Assembly (NCBI GenBank): GCA_949357655.1
Contig: CASHTG010000001.1
Coordinates: 4,154,001-4,218,000 of the forward strand
Reading direction: 5' to 3'
Source of the DNA: Parascedosporium putredinis
Taxonomy: Eukaryota > Ascomycota > Sordariomycetes > Microascales > Microascaceae
Length of the DNA: 64,000 nt
Shown: positions 12,756-25,203 of the stretch, in pieces
Position numbering within the stretch: position 1 is the first letter of the stretch
How the letters are laid out: every line of letters begins with the position of its first letter
Notes under the pieces: generated by a model
The model's input: the letters and a program-made list of their open reading frames with translations, nothing else
Databases searched by the model: none
What the model was told of the DNA's origin: nothing
Made by a program: the position numbers and the translations under genes

Positions 12756-14218
12756 GAGGGCGAGGGGCAGGGCTGTCCCTTGGCGGAGAGGCTGGTGACG
12801 GTGCTTGCTTGCCATGTCACGTTAGGATTCTCTAGGCGCTGGACCAGACTGGCTGGACGCAAGGCACAGGATTTCCTAGTTGTCGTTCCCCAAGCTCGCT
12901 TATAGTGTAGATTTTAAATGATACCCCGTTTTGACCAAACACTTGCATTGGAAAATTCATTTTGATTGAGACACATGCCGAGGACGGTGGAAATCCTCGG
13001 TGGAAACTGGTAGGCAACAATCGATCCAGGGCAGAGTGGAATCGGAAGGCACGAAGGGGCTCAAGATTGACCCGAGTACATGCTCGAGTGTCACTTATAC
13101 GCTTTTCTAATGTGTGCTTGTTTATTGGCTACTTGATGACATGTGGCCTGGGAGATGCAATATATCTCAACCTGGCTTTTGGCACACCGCGCCCGTTGAT
13201 ACTGAGGTTGCAACCCACCCTGTGCGCCGATCTGTGGCCTTTTTATTCGCCAGCGCCTATTCACCAGCGCCATCTCGTCTCCCGCGAGATGTGCAAGATG
13301 GTCGGTCGACGGATCCTTTCTACGAGGGGAAAATCTAGTTGGCACATCGAAATCTGGAGATTGGCCTGCGTCAGCAGCTTCCGTGTCGTCCTCATTGCTT
13401 GCTCTGTAATACTCGTACTTCGTAGGTGTAGTCGTTGGTGGGGAAAGGGAAGGAAAGACCCTAGCGCATGTGGGCGGAAACCATCATTGATCCATGCAAG
13501 GGTCCTTCCCTCTTGTCAACTCAAATCCCCGAGCGGCAGCTTTGACAATGGAGCAATTGTTTGATTTTTATTTTGATTATTGTCCTTTTTGTAGTAGGAT
13601 AGACTGAATGGACCAGTTGGACTTGTCTACTAGTAGCGGCCAATCATTATTGGCATCATTGTTCATCGAGCTCAATGGCCGAGTCTGGCTGGCCAACGGG
13701 CTGCAGCTCTCTCAACACGCCCCCACCATTTGCTGCATTGGGGACGCTGTGACGTTTCCACTCGTGTCCGTCCAAAATGGCGAAACATCTGGCACGATGA
13801 AACAAGTTCCCGCTCGGTGACTTTTACCTTGCCCTTTCCCACCTGTTCTTTTCTCATCTGATCTTTTCTTGTGAAAGGGGTTTTTTTCGTTCCAGCTTCT
13901 TCTTATTCTTCTTCTTCTTTTTCGTTTCTACCATTCTTCCATCCCCGAGTCGAGATTTGCTCTGTCTCCATCTCCTTGTCATCGGGTTTTTTGTCCTTTT
14001 CTTTTTCCGCCTCCCCCTTCTGCGCTGATCTGGCCATCCCCTGGGCATCCACCTTCTTTTCCCCTTGATTGCTCTTCTACGAGCGCGAGCTAGAACATCT
14101 AAGCGGCTGGCTGCTGGTTTCGTTCCCGAGCTCTACACCTCTTACCTTTCTTTTGCATCTCGAACCGTCGCTTCGCCTTCCACGCCCCTTTCGCCCACCC
14201 TTGTAGCTATTCTTCACG
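12756..14218. other. Intergenic with CT-rich promoter
   Basis: Upstream of the MFS gene. The last 350 bases carry long pyrimidine tracts (CTT repeats, T runs), typical of promoters of fungal genes. A 200-codon plus-strand frame at 12962-13564 has no domain and is not credited. Confidence 0.5.
13870..14060 (+). promoter_or_regulatory. Pyrimidine-rich promoter tract of the MFS gene
   Basis: The plus strand is dominated by C and T, with CTTCTT repeats at 13895-13920, about 160-350 bases before the ATG at 14219. CT-rich blocks close to the transcription start are common in filamentous fungi. The exact start site cannot be placed. Confidence 0.4.
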
Positions 14219-15774
14219 ATGGCGCAATCAGTAGACCCGACATGGAGGAAGAAGGTGCTCAAAGTCATCGTCATCTCACTTCTCCTGGACCTGGTAAGGC
14301 ACCCTGTCTTCTTCCCCGTTCCATCTCGCTCATCGCTAATGGCCTGGTCGCATAGATTTCCTTCACATTCATCCTTCCGCTCTTCCCGAAGCTCCTCGAA
14401 TACTATCGCGACCACGAAGCCGCCACCCCGCTTTCCGCCGATGGCTCCGCGAGCCTCCTGCAAACCGTTTTCGACTACCTCAACCGCTACAAGGCTGCGT
14501 TTGAGCGCAAGATCGATTCGAGATATGACATTGTCCTGCTGGGTGGCGCCTTGGGCAGCCTGTTCTCGTAGGTCGACCCCATTCCTATACTTTATATTGC
14601 TATGAGAGCTGCGAGCGCTGGCTATGCGCGCGGTGGGACGCTGCAGGCGTCCCCCTCCTCATGGGAACATTCTCTAACTTGTGGTACTAGTCTGCTCCAA
14701 GCCTTCGCATCTCCGCTCATCGGAATGCTCTCGGATAGGTACGGGCGTCGCGCCGCTCTTCTCACCAGCATGACGGGCAACATCTTGTCCGTCCTTCTCT
14801 GGGTTGTCGCCGTAGACTTCCGTACCTTTGTAGCATCTCGCGTCGTCGGCGGCCTTTCCGAGGGCAACGTCCAGCTTGCGACGGCGATGGCCACGGATAT
14901 TTCGGACGACAAGTCTCGTGGCTCAACCATGGCTCTCATCGGCGCCTGCTTCTCCATTGCCTTCACCTTTGGCCCGATGCTTGGCGCCTACCTTTCCTCC
15001 ATCGCCACCGTGGCCCAGAACCCATTCGCGACCGCCGCCGGCGTTTCCCTCTTCCTTATCGTTGCCGAGACCTTGTACCTCTACTTTTACCTCCCCGAAA
15101 CCCTCCCTCGATGACGGGACGCGACAAGAAGGCTCCGACAGCCAACGGACACGCAAAGACCACACCGCACGCAAAGATGGAGAGGACCAACTCGCGCGTC
15201 CTCCTCAACGGCATTCATTTCGTCTTTCTCCTCTTCTTCTCCGGAATGGAGTCCTCGCTCTCCTTCATGACCTACGACCTCTTTGGCTTTGACTCTTCGA
15301 AGAACGGCCGGCTTCTAGGCTTCGTGGGCCTCATTGCCTCCATCCTACAGGGAGGTGTCACCCGCCGGTTGCCACCCCTCACCAGCGTCCGGACAGGGGT
15401 TATTGCTTGTCTCGTGGCCTTTGGCCTTTTGGCCCGCCTTCAGACAGTCTCCATGCTCTACCTGGCGGCCACATGCTTGGCTATGACGTCCGCGACGGTG
15501 GTGACGGGCCTGAACGCTTTGAGTAGCTTCGAGGCGAGCGAGAACGAGAGAGGAAGCAAGCTCGGCATGATGCGTAGCTGGGGCCAGCTCGGACGGGGCC
15601 TTGGACCTGTACTCTTCACCAGCGTGTACTGGTGGGCGGGCAGGAGGTGGCCTATCAGCTGGGAGCCACGGGCATGGCCGTTGTGGCCGTTGCCGTGTTT
15701 GCGGGACTCAAGACGCCCGCTGGCCTCGAGACAACGCGAAAGGCGGCGAATGGATCTGCCAAAAGGAGCTATGA
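14219..15774 (+). CDS. MFS transporter, TetA/MFSD10-like
   Basis: Major facilitator carrier, probably a drug/metabolite:proton antiporter of the tetracycline-resistance-like branch. Exons 14219-14293, 14356-14567 and 14691-15774 give about 457 residues, a normal length for 12 helices. The signature DRYGRRAALLTS (motif A, between helices 2 and 3) follows the second intron. A central polar loop (Lys/Thr/His-rich, about residues 240-260) separates the two halves. The frame fails three times: CCC 15105-15107, GG 15643-15644 and GG 15765-15766. With one base added at each, the protein runs on to Ala-Lys-Arg-Glu-Leu and TGA at 15772-15774; without the last one the frame reads into A/T-rich non-coding sequence. 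The substrate is unknown. Confidence 0.9.
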
Positions 15775-17553
15775 TGGGTCCTTGGACTCGGCATGCTTGG
15801 CTGTGTGGGATTGTATGATAGATGGGCTTTACAGACTTCATTGGCATATGGAGGGTAGTGTTTACTTGGGTGTTTCTTTCATTTTTATTGGGCGATGCAT
15901 ACATTGGTAGAGATGCATATTCTTTCTTTTTTTCGTATCCATCTTTATATATCTTGAGCGCAACCAGTTTGCGACTCATTTCCCCCATCCGCCTCGTCCG
16001 GTCGTGATCTACGTGTACTGAACAACTGTACCGTTCTTACTTCAACCATCTCGATGTGTACCCTAGGGTGTATGGCTCTATACTCAAAGGATGTGCTATG
16101 GCAACCAGACCAAATCTTTTGCAATATCGCCTACCGGGCTGGAACTAAAACCTGGCTGGTATATGAGTCTCAGAGTGACTTGCTGCCAGTCGTGTCCGGT
16201 GATAACCCTGGAATTTCAGACGAGGAAGATATGCAAAGTTGGGCCTCATTTCTCCGTCCCCGTGCCAGGAAAGAGCCTACGGGGTATCTGCTTGCGCTGG
16301 GACTGATGAGGGCATCGCTGGGCTCTCGTCGCGATCAGCCCCCATTGATGAATAATCCGGGGTAGCGGCGAACCGGGCAGCCTCGATTTCTGCATATCTA
16401 CACCTCCTTGTCCATGCGTGTGCTGCAACGAATAAATGGGTCCCTGGCCGCGTGCGCACTGCACTTTGCAGAAGTCGCCAAGTCTGAGAGCTTTGAGGGG
16501 TCCTCGAGAGCGAGGGGAGGGGTAGCTTTCCATTTTCCCATTTTGTGATCCAAGGCCCCCCCGAAAGTTGATTACCCCCGCCACCCCCAAAATCGCCACG
16601 GGACTACTACAGGTAGGTTTGGGGGCCCTTTACATCATCATGTCATTCTTCCGACGAGGGATTTCTCTCTGCTCCAGTTTATTTGCGAAGAAGAGAAAAA
16701 AATGAGGCACGGTACAAATAGTGGATGGATCCATTGTCACCATAAACCCAATTCGCCCTCATCATCTAGTCTAGGATATGATACAATAGAGAGCGCACCG
16801 CGATCGCATCAACCCAATTCGTAGCCAGCAACTCACCATCGCGCATTCCTTACTCCCTCCGGCCGGCCTTTTGCCTAGACATCTACCATTAGCAGCCAAT
16901 ACTGCATCTTCCACGCGAAATTGGGTAAGTGTGTGGTGTCCGCCTCGGTTTCCCCGGCTCTGCTAGCGCCGCTGCTAGCTATGGTGGGGGGGCAGCACTC
17001 CAGGAGAGTGCGAGAATCATCTCATCTGCGCCGGTCGCTGCCGAGGTGCCCGCCTCATCCCACCAAGGAGTCAATGGAGCCGCCCGAGCATCGTCCCAGA
17101 AGCTAACTACTCCGGTCGCTAGTCCGAACAAGCGAAGCCCCCTGGAACGGCCTTGTTAGAAAAAATAGAAAATAGCGGACACAAGACCACACGTCACCTG
17201 TTGACCTCCTCGATCCCGTTGCCCTTTTTCATGTTACGACTTCTAGATTGATTGTTCTACATAGATCCTTCTATTGCCTCGTTCTGCGCACACCTGGCGA
17301 ATTCCGCTTTCTTGCGCGCATTCCGACCTCCCCGCTCTACAATACCCCTCAATCAAGACGAACCTAGCCAAAGCAATCTTTTGCCCCTCCTCCCTGTGTT
17401 GCCCCTCCCCCTCCCCCTCCTCCCCTCGTCTCTCATCCCGCCGGGTAACTTCTTCTACTTCCCTCGCGCCTACTCGACGGGCGGGCCTTTGCCGGTCAAT
17501 CGCAAGCACCTCTTTCGCGCAAGTCCACCCAGATTCCGCAGCGGCCACCCATC
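15775..17553. other. Intergenic
   Basis: Holds the 3' end of the MFS gene (T-rich around 15870-15950) and the promoter of the CoaB gene, with C/T-rich sequence at 17380-17480. A copy of the recurring GGATGGATCCAT motif lies at 16721-16737. No gene seen. Confidence 0.5.
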
Positions 17554-18815
17554 ATGAGCTTGTTAACGGAAGACCAATATTTCTCGGCCAACCCCGCGCC
17601 CAAGCTGCTCGAGCGGCACGAAGCGCAAGCCAAGTCCTTTATCGACGCGCACGCCGCCGGCGGCCGCCGCGTCGTCCTCGTCACCTCGGGCGGCACGACG
17701 GTGCCCTCGAGAAGCAGACGGTCCGGTTCATCGACAACTTTAGCGCCGGCACGCGAGGCGCCACCTCGGCCGAGTACTTTCTCGAGGCCGGCTACGCCGT
17801 CATCTTCCTGCACAGGCAGTTCAGCCTGCTTCCCTACTCCCGCCACTACAGCCACACGACCGACTGCTTCCTGGACTATCTCACCGAGGCGCCCGGCGGC
17901 AAAGTCGTGGCCAAGCAAATCGAGCAGGAGCGCTTGCTCGACGTCCTGCGAAAGTACCAAACCGCCAAGGAGCGCAACCTCCTCCTCATGATCCCCTTCC
18001 TCACCATCACCGACTACCTCTACGAGCTGCGGAGCATAGCGCGCCTCATGCGGCCCCTCGGCCCCTCCGGCCTGCTCTACCTCGCCGCCGCCGTGTCCGA
18101 TTTCTTCGTCCCCTCCGATCGCATGGCCGAGCACAAGATCCAATCCACCGATGCCGCCGACAAGGTCAAGCTCGGGAGCGCCTCCGACACGTCCGCCCCC
18201 GCCACGACGCCGGCCACAGCCGACACGGACAGCTCCTCGGAGCCGATCCTCCACCCTTCCTCCACAGTCGCCGCGGGCGTGCCCAAGACCATCACCGAAG
18301 AGGAGGAGACGTTTGACAACTTCGACTCCTCCCCCAAGGTGCCCCGCTCCAAGCGCCTCGTCATCGACCTCGACCCCGTGCCCAAGTTCCTCAAGAATCT
18401 CGTCGACGGCTGGGCCCCTGAGGGCATGATTGTGTCCTTCAAGCTCGAGACCGACCCCTCCATTCTCGTCCACAAGGCCGCCTACTCCCTCGACCGCTAC
18501 CAGCACCACCTCGTCATCGGCAACCTGCTCGCCACCCGCAAGTGGGAGGTCGTCTTCGTCGCCCGCAACAGGCCCGACCGCTGGATCCGCATCCCCGACG
18601 ACCGCCGCGCCAAGTCCTCCAGCGGCGTGCAGAAACTCGTGGGCAGCGCCCAGAGGTCCGCCTGTGACGCCGACCCCGGCGACCAGCCCATGGACCCCAG
18701 CTGTCTGCCCGAAGGCGAGCCCGAGGTCGAGATTGAGGGCCTCATCATCCCCGCCGTGCAGGATATGCATACGGATCACATAAGGCAGGCCGCGGAAAAG
18801 AAGCGGCAGGGATAA
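17554..18815 (+). CDS. CAB2: Phosphopantothenate-cysteine ligase (CoaB)
   Basis: Second-stage enzyme of coenzyme A synthesis: joins 4'-phosphopantothenate to cysteine using a nucleotide triphosphate; cytosolic. No intron seen. Start ATG 17554 (MSLLTEDQYF). Family motifs: VVLVTSGGTTVP, VRFIDNFSAGTRGATSAEYFL, GYAVIFLHRQFSLLPYSRHY, LYLAAAVSDFFVP, KRLVIDLDPVPKFL, and a C-terminal block VHKAAYSLDRYQHHLVIGN. An acidic, Ser/Thr-rich insertion (about residues 215-265) is commonly longer in fungi. About 420 residues. The frame breaks just after the TSGGTTVP loop; one missing C in CCC 17704-17706 restores Leu-Glu-Lys-Gln-Thr-Val-Arg. It converges on the acetyl-CoA transporter gene. Confidence 0.95.
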
Positions 18816-19434
18816 ATGGAGCACGGGTTTCATGGGTTGAGCACCAAGAGGAATGAACCCTCCCTCCCCCAAAGAAGAAAAAAGGATATAAAAGAAACGG
18901 GAACCACTGGGGGAGGAAATTTGACAAGCATTGATTGCTCCGAGGCAGGCAAGGGTGGATAGAATTGTTTTCCATTTTTCTTTTTCATCTGCACCTAGTA
19001 CCAGGGGAGGCAACTTTTAGTTTTTCTTTTTAGTATATACACTTTTGGCATAAATGCCTGCATTTTTAGCTTGGACTCTTGACGGCACTTTTCTCGCAAG
19101 ATAGAAGAGGAATACCAATGGATAAAGGACGGTGGCGTGTTAAATGGTACATGGATGTAATAAAGGCTGTGGTCAGTAATGCTGGAATAAAAAAGATGTT
19201 GTATTTCCCCCAAACCGCCAGTATATACACAGGCCACCTCCGAACCGTTGCGCCGGACGCTTCCTCGCGCAAGGCTGATTGATAACCAACCGCGCGATCT
19301 ATCTGTATATATATCAATATATAATATGTAACACATTGGTAGCCCCTCCCTTTAGATAAAATCCCCACCCAGAAGTGTAAATGGTGGTGCTAGCTCCACT
19401 ATCGTCTCATCTCTTACACAGATAGAAAAGAAAC
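18816..19434. other. Intergenic, convergent 3' ends
   Basis: Short A/T-rich spacer between the stops of the CoaB and acetyl-CoA transporter genes, with TATATA stretches near 19300-19330 that may act in 3'-end formation. No gene seen. Confidence 0.5.
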
Positions 19435-21196
19435 TTATTTTCCTCCCGCCAATCTCCAGGCCTTCATAGGTAGATTTTGTAGTTGCAGGACCCTGGGGCG
19501 GATGTACATGGTAAATGTGACGGCGCCAAAGATGACGCAAAGTATGTTGACAAAGTAGTATCCGTCTCGGATGGTCTCGCAGGAGCCGCCCCCGGCCAGG
19601 CAGCGCTCCTTGTCGGGTTGGAGAGCGCACGAGAAGGGCTCGGTGACGAGGGTTCCTTGAGGTCGGCCACGGCCGAGGCGTCGCCGGGGTAGCAGACGGC
19701 CTTGGTGAAGGTGTCGACAAGGCGGAGGACGAAGAAGCGGGGAAGGTGCCGCCGAGGTTGGAGACGCTAGATAAAAGGTTAGTTCGAGGCCAAAGGCAGG
19801 CGGGGAAATGGGACTTGGACAACTTACGTGGCGAGGAGGGTCATGTAGGTACCGCCAATGGCAGGGTCCGAGATCCGGGCGTGGAAGGCGGAGACGGCGA
19901 CAAACATGACGGTGTTCATGAAAGTGGACAGGATGTGCTCGCAGATGACGGTGAGCAGGTACCACGTCTCGACGCCGGAGGCGGGAAGATGGCGACGGTG
20001 AATTGGGCAAAGAGCGCAGCGAAGAGGCGACCAACAAAGGCCCAGCACCACAGCCTCATGGGTGTATATTCCTGAGACCACTTTCCAGCATAGTAGCCGA
20101 GACCGATCTCGAAGGGGAAATCGATGAGGACGGTCAGGGCGAGGTTCTCCTTGCCGAAGCCCTTGTCGAGGAGCTTGAGGTTGGTGACGGCATCGTTGGC
20201 CTGGAAGCCGACCTTGGCGACGAGGTGGACGATGATGATGGTCTGGACGTTCCTGAGCTTGAGGACGCCCCACATGATCTTGTACACGTCCCAGACGCCG
20301 TCCTCATTTTGGGTCTTCTCCTCGCGCTTGAGGAGGGCGAGGCCTATGGTGACGATGATGTAGGCCCATCCCCAGAAAGTGAGATAGCCGCCGAGGTTCA
20401 TGAGGCCGTCCTCGGAGGGGATGTCGCGGAAGTACTTGTTGGCGAAGTCGGCCGAGTTGAAGGCGAGGAAGACGGTATAAGACAGGAAGTTGCCGGCAGT
20501 GAGACCGACGGTCTGGGCGGTGGAGGCGTACGAGACGTTTCCGGGGCTAAGCAGGGTGAGGGCCCAGCCGTCGACGGCGATGTCCTGGGTGGCGCACATG
20601 AAGACGAGGAAGAACCACCAAAAGGTGAAGCCCCAAACGGTGGGGCCGCCCTCCTTGCCGGTCATGGCCATCATGACCTCGACCCTCGAGCCGAGCCACA
20701 GCATGCCGATGCCGGACAAGATCTGAATAGGCAGGATCCAGCTCTTTCTCCGGCCGAACCTGGGACTCCACACGGCGTCCACGATGGGGCTCAAAAAGCT
20801 TGAGGGAGTAAGGATAGCTTGCTAGGCTGAAGACGCCAATCTCGCTATAGGACATGTGATTCTTCAAGAGGAAGGGCACGGAGCCCATGGCCAAGCCCAT
20901 GGGGATGCCCTGAAGAAAGTATAGGAGGACCAGGAGTCCAAAGTTGCGCTGGTCCTGGACGGGGAGCTCGAAGAAGCCGTGGTTGTTGAGGACGGGGGTC
21001 TTGGGAACGGGGTCGTCGAGGGAAAAGGCCTCGCGGGCCATGATGTTCTGGACGACCTGCTTCGACTCGAGGGGAGGGGCTTTCGCCGCTGCTCCACGTT
21101 GCTATTCATGCTGCCGTTTGATAGATTGCCCCCGGTGGAAAGCGAAGACGGCCCGTTATTTTTGGGCGATTTGCTTCTCCGAGATTTTGCGCCCAT
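19435..21196 (-). CDS. ER acetyl-CoA transporter (AT-1/SLC33A1 family)
   Basis: Imports cytosolic acetyl-CoA into the ER/Golgi lumen for acetylation of proteins and glycans. Exons 21196-19828 and 19766-19435 predict about 568 residues. The N-terminus is polar and basic (MGAKSRRSKSPKNNG). Signatures: NFGLLVLLYFLQGIPMGLA, YPYSLKL, RFGRRKSWILP, ATQDIAVDGWALTLLSPGN, TAGNFLSYTVFLAFNS, GGTYMTLLAT/VSNLGGTFP across the intron, and a Cys-containing C-terminal loop before the last helix. Six bases are missing: GG 21086-21087, two around 20792-20797 (expected Leu-Phe-Trp-Ser-Pro-Ile-Val), GGG 19983-19985, GGGG 19739-19742 and GGG 19650-19652. With them the two exons total 1707 nt, a whole number of codons. 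Ends AWRLAGGK. Confidence 0.95.
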
Positions 21197-22810
21197 CGGT
21201 ACTCGTTTCGGAAGGAAGGGGAGGGAGAGAGAGGAGTGAGTAACACGGAACGGCGATTAAGAGACCCCGCGGTTGGGTCAAGTGGGCCAGGACGATTGTG
21301 TAATCGATCAAAGTAAAAACGAAAGGAAGAGTGCGCGAAGGGAGAGAGTTGTGATCTCGAACAGGTGGAGAAGCTCCAATGGGTTTGCCCTGTGGGGTGG
21401 TACGGTCTCGGTCGTGTAGTACTGTGCGTGGTTTCCTTTTGCTTATTCGCCGAAACTCTGACTTGGCTTTGTCTCTGGTTCAAGGGATGTCGAGAATTTG
21501 GGGGCCACTGGGGACGGCGTCGAGTGGGCGAGTGGGAGGACAGGGAGAAGCAAAAAGTACTGGGTTCAGCTGATCGAAAAGCGTTTGGAGAGAGAAGTGA
21601 GAACAAGTCAGAGAAGAGAAGAAAAAAAGATTCAAGGATCAAGGACAGTCAGAATAGTATGAATTGTGTGAGGGAGTGTCTGGGAAATGTTGAAGAAAAA
21701 TAATAAAAAGAGTACAGGTAGAAGCAAAAAGAAGTCTTGGGGGAGGTAGGCAGCGAGGAAAGACGGAGGCCCGCGATGCGATGGCCAATGCGGATTGCGG
21801 ATCAATCAAGCGGCGGACGAGTTGAGTTGGCCAAATGTCCACGTCCCATTTATCTGGGGCAACGGGATTGGTTGTCCGGCAAAGGGGATGCTCTCCGTTC
21901 CGCCACCCTGGAACTGCTGGCTTCGGGAAGAAAGGGAAGGAAAGAAAAAAACAGATTTTGATGAGAAAAAAATATTAAGGTTCCAAAGTGCAAGGAAGTG
22001 CGTTGCTTGCAAACGTGGCCACAGATTCTCCAACAAAACTCGTATTTTTTTTGGGCAAGGGGTCCTTTCTCCACGCGCCACGAGCAAACAAGGGGGACAT
22101 TTTGAAAGGACAGCAAGGCAGGCACCACAATGGACCTGCACCTTGGGAAAAGAAGCCAACCCACGAACGGGCAAGCGCGAAAATCCACGATTCTGATTAG
22201 ATCCATTCCCCTCCTGGCACGATAGTCGGCAATGGTTGACAGAAGGCAAAGGAAACTACATGAGAGAACGGCACACGAACGCAGGTAATGCTCGTACCTT
22301 GAAGGGGGTTTTCACTTCCTTTTTATTTTCCTTTCTCCCCATTTACATCCTAGTCTAGACACAGCAAGTACATGGAGGTTGCAGAACTCGTGGCCCAAGC
22401 TTGGAAATATTAGACTGAGGGATGATTGATTCTTGAGCCATCTCATTCCGCCGCCTTGACAGCATTCGGGTCCCGGGAACAGGAAAATCTGGGGAAGTTC
22501 TCGCAAGGGTACAGGAACTTGCATTGATTAAGTAAGCCAACTCGGGGACACGAATCCCTGTCGGAGAGAGCTGCCAATGGTGGATGGTGGGGCATTATCG
22601 ATAAGAATCCGACAACAGTGTTAGTGCTCGTCTCCTCAATACGCGACGCGACGACGGTGAGCAAGAATTGCTGGGGCCTTTGGGAGACAAAAGGACGGAC
22701 GACATCAATCTACGACGGGGAGAAAAAAGGAACAGAGTACAATATTTTCTTTATTTTTCAACGAAAGAGGCTCTGCCTCCACGGGCCATCCCGCACCTTT
22801 GACTGTAATC
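21197..22810. other. Divergent promoter region
   Basis: Shared upstream region of the acetyl-CoA transporter (-) and the CENP-O gene (+). It has polypurine stretches on the plus strand (21540-21640). Open frames on both strands are short and unlike any family. No gene seen. Confidence 0.5.
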
Positions 22811-23875
22811 ATGGCCGCCGATGAAGAAAGGCGCGCAGCGCGTATCAAAGAGCTTGATGAGCAGATCGAGGCGGCCGAGGCACGAGGTGAGTTTTTGGCT
22901 CTTTTTTCTTTTTCTTCTTTTTTGGTGAAATTCTCGTCCGAGATACTATCTCCCGCGTTCAAAAACCTCTGCCCTCAACCCACCGCCTTTTCCGGATCCT
23001 AACCCAGCGCGCACGATAGTACAATCCCTCCAGTACCTCCTCAAAGTGCAGATGGCCAACGCGCTCTCGATCCAGTACTCGTACGACCGCGCAAGCTCCC
23101 AGGACAGCGCGCACGAGCAGCTCGAGAAGCTGTGCCAGATCCACCAGGCCCGCAACCAGCAGTGCCTCTACCGCATCTGCGCCGGGGTCACGGCCTTCAA
23201 GGTCGCCGACCCGGACCCCAACGCCGTGGATCAGGGTAAAGTGCTGGGGCTCCGGTTCGAGGTCATGTCCAAGTCGCAGTTCATCCACCCTTTCTTCGTC
23301 ATGCTGAACCGCCCCTGGCTCCCCGAGTCCGACTTCCTCCGAGTCCACCGCCACACCGTGCCCCCTTACATCCCCTCCCGGGCTTGGCGTACAGGCACCT
23401 GCCCCCGCCGGACGAGGAGGTCGACGGCCGCCCGCCCAAGCAAGACCTCGCCCACTTTGCGCGGACCTTGCGCCAGGAGCTCGTGTGCTACCACAATCGA
23501 ATCGGGGCCATTGCCGACCTGCGCCGCGACATTGGCATCACCGGAAACGAGGGCGTGGACCAGGAAGCGCAGTGGCTCGTGGACGTGAGCGCGGCGGACT
23601 CCGAGGCCAAGCAGATTAGGCTGGAGTGGTCCAATGGTCGGACGGGGCGGGTCGTCATGGACGCCGATGGCGTGGTCAAGCAGCTCGTCGTGTTTGGGCC
23701 CGAGGGGCGGGATAGGGAGACGATGAGGGCGTTGTGGTCGGACAACTTGCGCATCGAGGACTTTTCGGGGAAGCTTACGCAGCTACGACAGAAGGAATGG
23801 AGGCGCGAGCTGGAGCTGGAGAATGAGCAGGAGCAGGAGCGAGAAACCGAGATCTTTTCCGAATCCGAGGCATAA
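22811..23875 (+). CDS. MCM21: CENP-O/Mcm21 kinetochore subunit
   Basis: Subunit of the COMA/CCAN inner-kinetochore complex, with partners of the Ctf19/CENP-P and Okp1/CENP-Q type. Exons 22811-22886 (MAADEERRAARIKELDEQIEAAEAR, coiled-coil start) and 23008-23875; intron GTGAGT...CAG. About 314 residues. Seen motifs: YRICAGVTAFKV, VLGLRFEVMSKSQFIHPFFVMLNRPW, LRVHRHTVPPYIP, and FARTLRQELVCYHNRIGAIADLRRD, which match the CENP-O domain order. The C-terminus is an acidic, Glu/Gln-rich helix. One missing G in GGG 23380-23382 joins VPPYIP to LAYRHLPPPDEE. Identification rests on motif pattern, not an alignment. Its divergent neighbour is the acetyl-CoA transporter. Confidence 0.85.
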
Positions 23876-25164
23876 CGTTACGAGTCACTACAAGCGCGAC
23901 CTTGCCTGCTAATCAAGTCAAGCCTGGCCAAGGAGTTTATGGTCTCTGTCATATAGGCTAGGCTACAGATTCGGGCTCTGCTGTCGCATCACCCCTCCGG
24001 GACCCGATTTTGACTGGGCTGTTCTTTTCATAACGCTCTCCCTACAGCGATCACCGAAAGCAGAACTATCCAGCCTTCATCCATAAATGTGGTCGACAAA
24101 CCGCCCTACTGCCTTGTCGGCCTTACGGGCCTCTTCGTTGGGCCAGTGAGGTGAGGGTTCAGCGGCTACTCTGGAAGAAAGCGACTGGCGCCGACAGGGT
24201 GGCTGTGCATCGTAGCACATCTACGGCGAAATAGGGGACCATTCCTTCCGGTCAAGCGAACGTTGATGTGCGGCAGTTACGACGGCCAAACGATGCCCAA
24301 ACTCGAGGGACTCGAGGGAACCCCTCTAAAAGCAGCAAGCAAAAGAACAACAAAGGTCTGCGCCGTATTACCATGACGCGGAGGGGGAGAGTTGGGTCCC
24401 TTCTCTAGTGTTGCCAAACATTTAGCCTCCTGCCGGGGGTAAGCAACAAAGAAGAAGGGCGAACAAGTCATGCGGCATCCTATTTGGTGTGCCTGGGAAA
24501 AGGAAAATAAGCTTGTACGACCTGAGAAGGCCCCTGCACTGCCTTGACTGGGTCGTCCCCAACGGCTTTACAAGCAAGGCGAACAAACACAAGATCCCGG
24601 AGGATTTCTTCCCTTGATGAAAACGGCTAGCACTATCGGTACATGTATTCGAAAATTCCGTGGATGGGAAGGTGGTTAGAGATCAGGGAAGGCGAACGAC
24701 TAGGGTGGATTGAGAAGCATGAGATGGCATCGACATGCTAGAGGGCGTTCCGAGCTCGAAAACCGCAAGAAAGGTAACAGTCGCAAGCGATGACCACCAA
24801 TTCGCAGGCCAAATAGCAGAACTTGTGAAAACATAGGACATCATCTTTGAGGATAGAGGCTGCATAGAATATCAATTTCCTCCGGCCACGCCGTCGAGTT
24901 CAAGGGAACAAAAGAATGCAGAGAAATCGAATAGCAGGACTTCACGTGTGTGCTGCTTCCTCCGCCATGTGTCTGCGAGTGGTCAAGTGTTTACATGGCA
25001 CCGGTGGTGCCCTCACGCTCTGATGTGATGCGTGCGCGTATATCCAGTGTCTCGAATTCCACCTTGTAATGTCGCTTCTGCACGTCGCCCTCGAATGAGA
25101 GCGGAGAGCGGAGCGAGACCGGCGTGATCGACAATTATCCCGCTATTGCCGCTCGCTGTTGGCA

Positions 25165-25166
<2 letters not shown>

Positions 25167-25201
<35 letters not shown>
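25167..25201. repeat. (CA)n microsatellite
   Basis: Uninterrupted CA dinucleotide array of about 17 copies, followed by imperfect CA-rich sequence. Non-coding. Confidence 0.95.

Positions 25202-25203
<2 letters not shown>

Noticed and set aside
12962..13564. 200-codon plus-strand frame upstream of the MFS gene
   Set aside because: Weak codon bias, no domain, no splice sites; probably chance.
17496..19013. 505-codon minus-strand frame opposite the CoaB gene
   Set aside because: Antisense shadow of a GC-rich gene; low-complexity Gly/Val/Glu product with no domain, while the plus strand has clear CoaB motifs.
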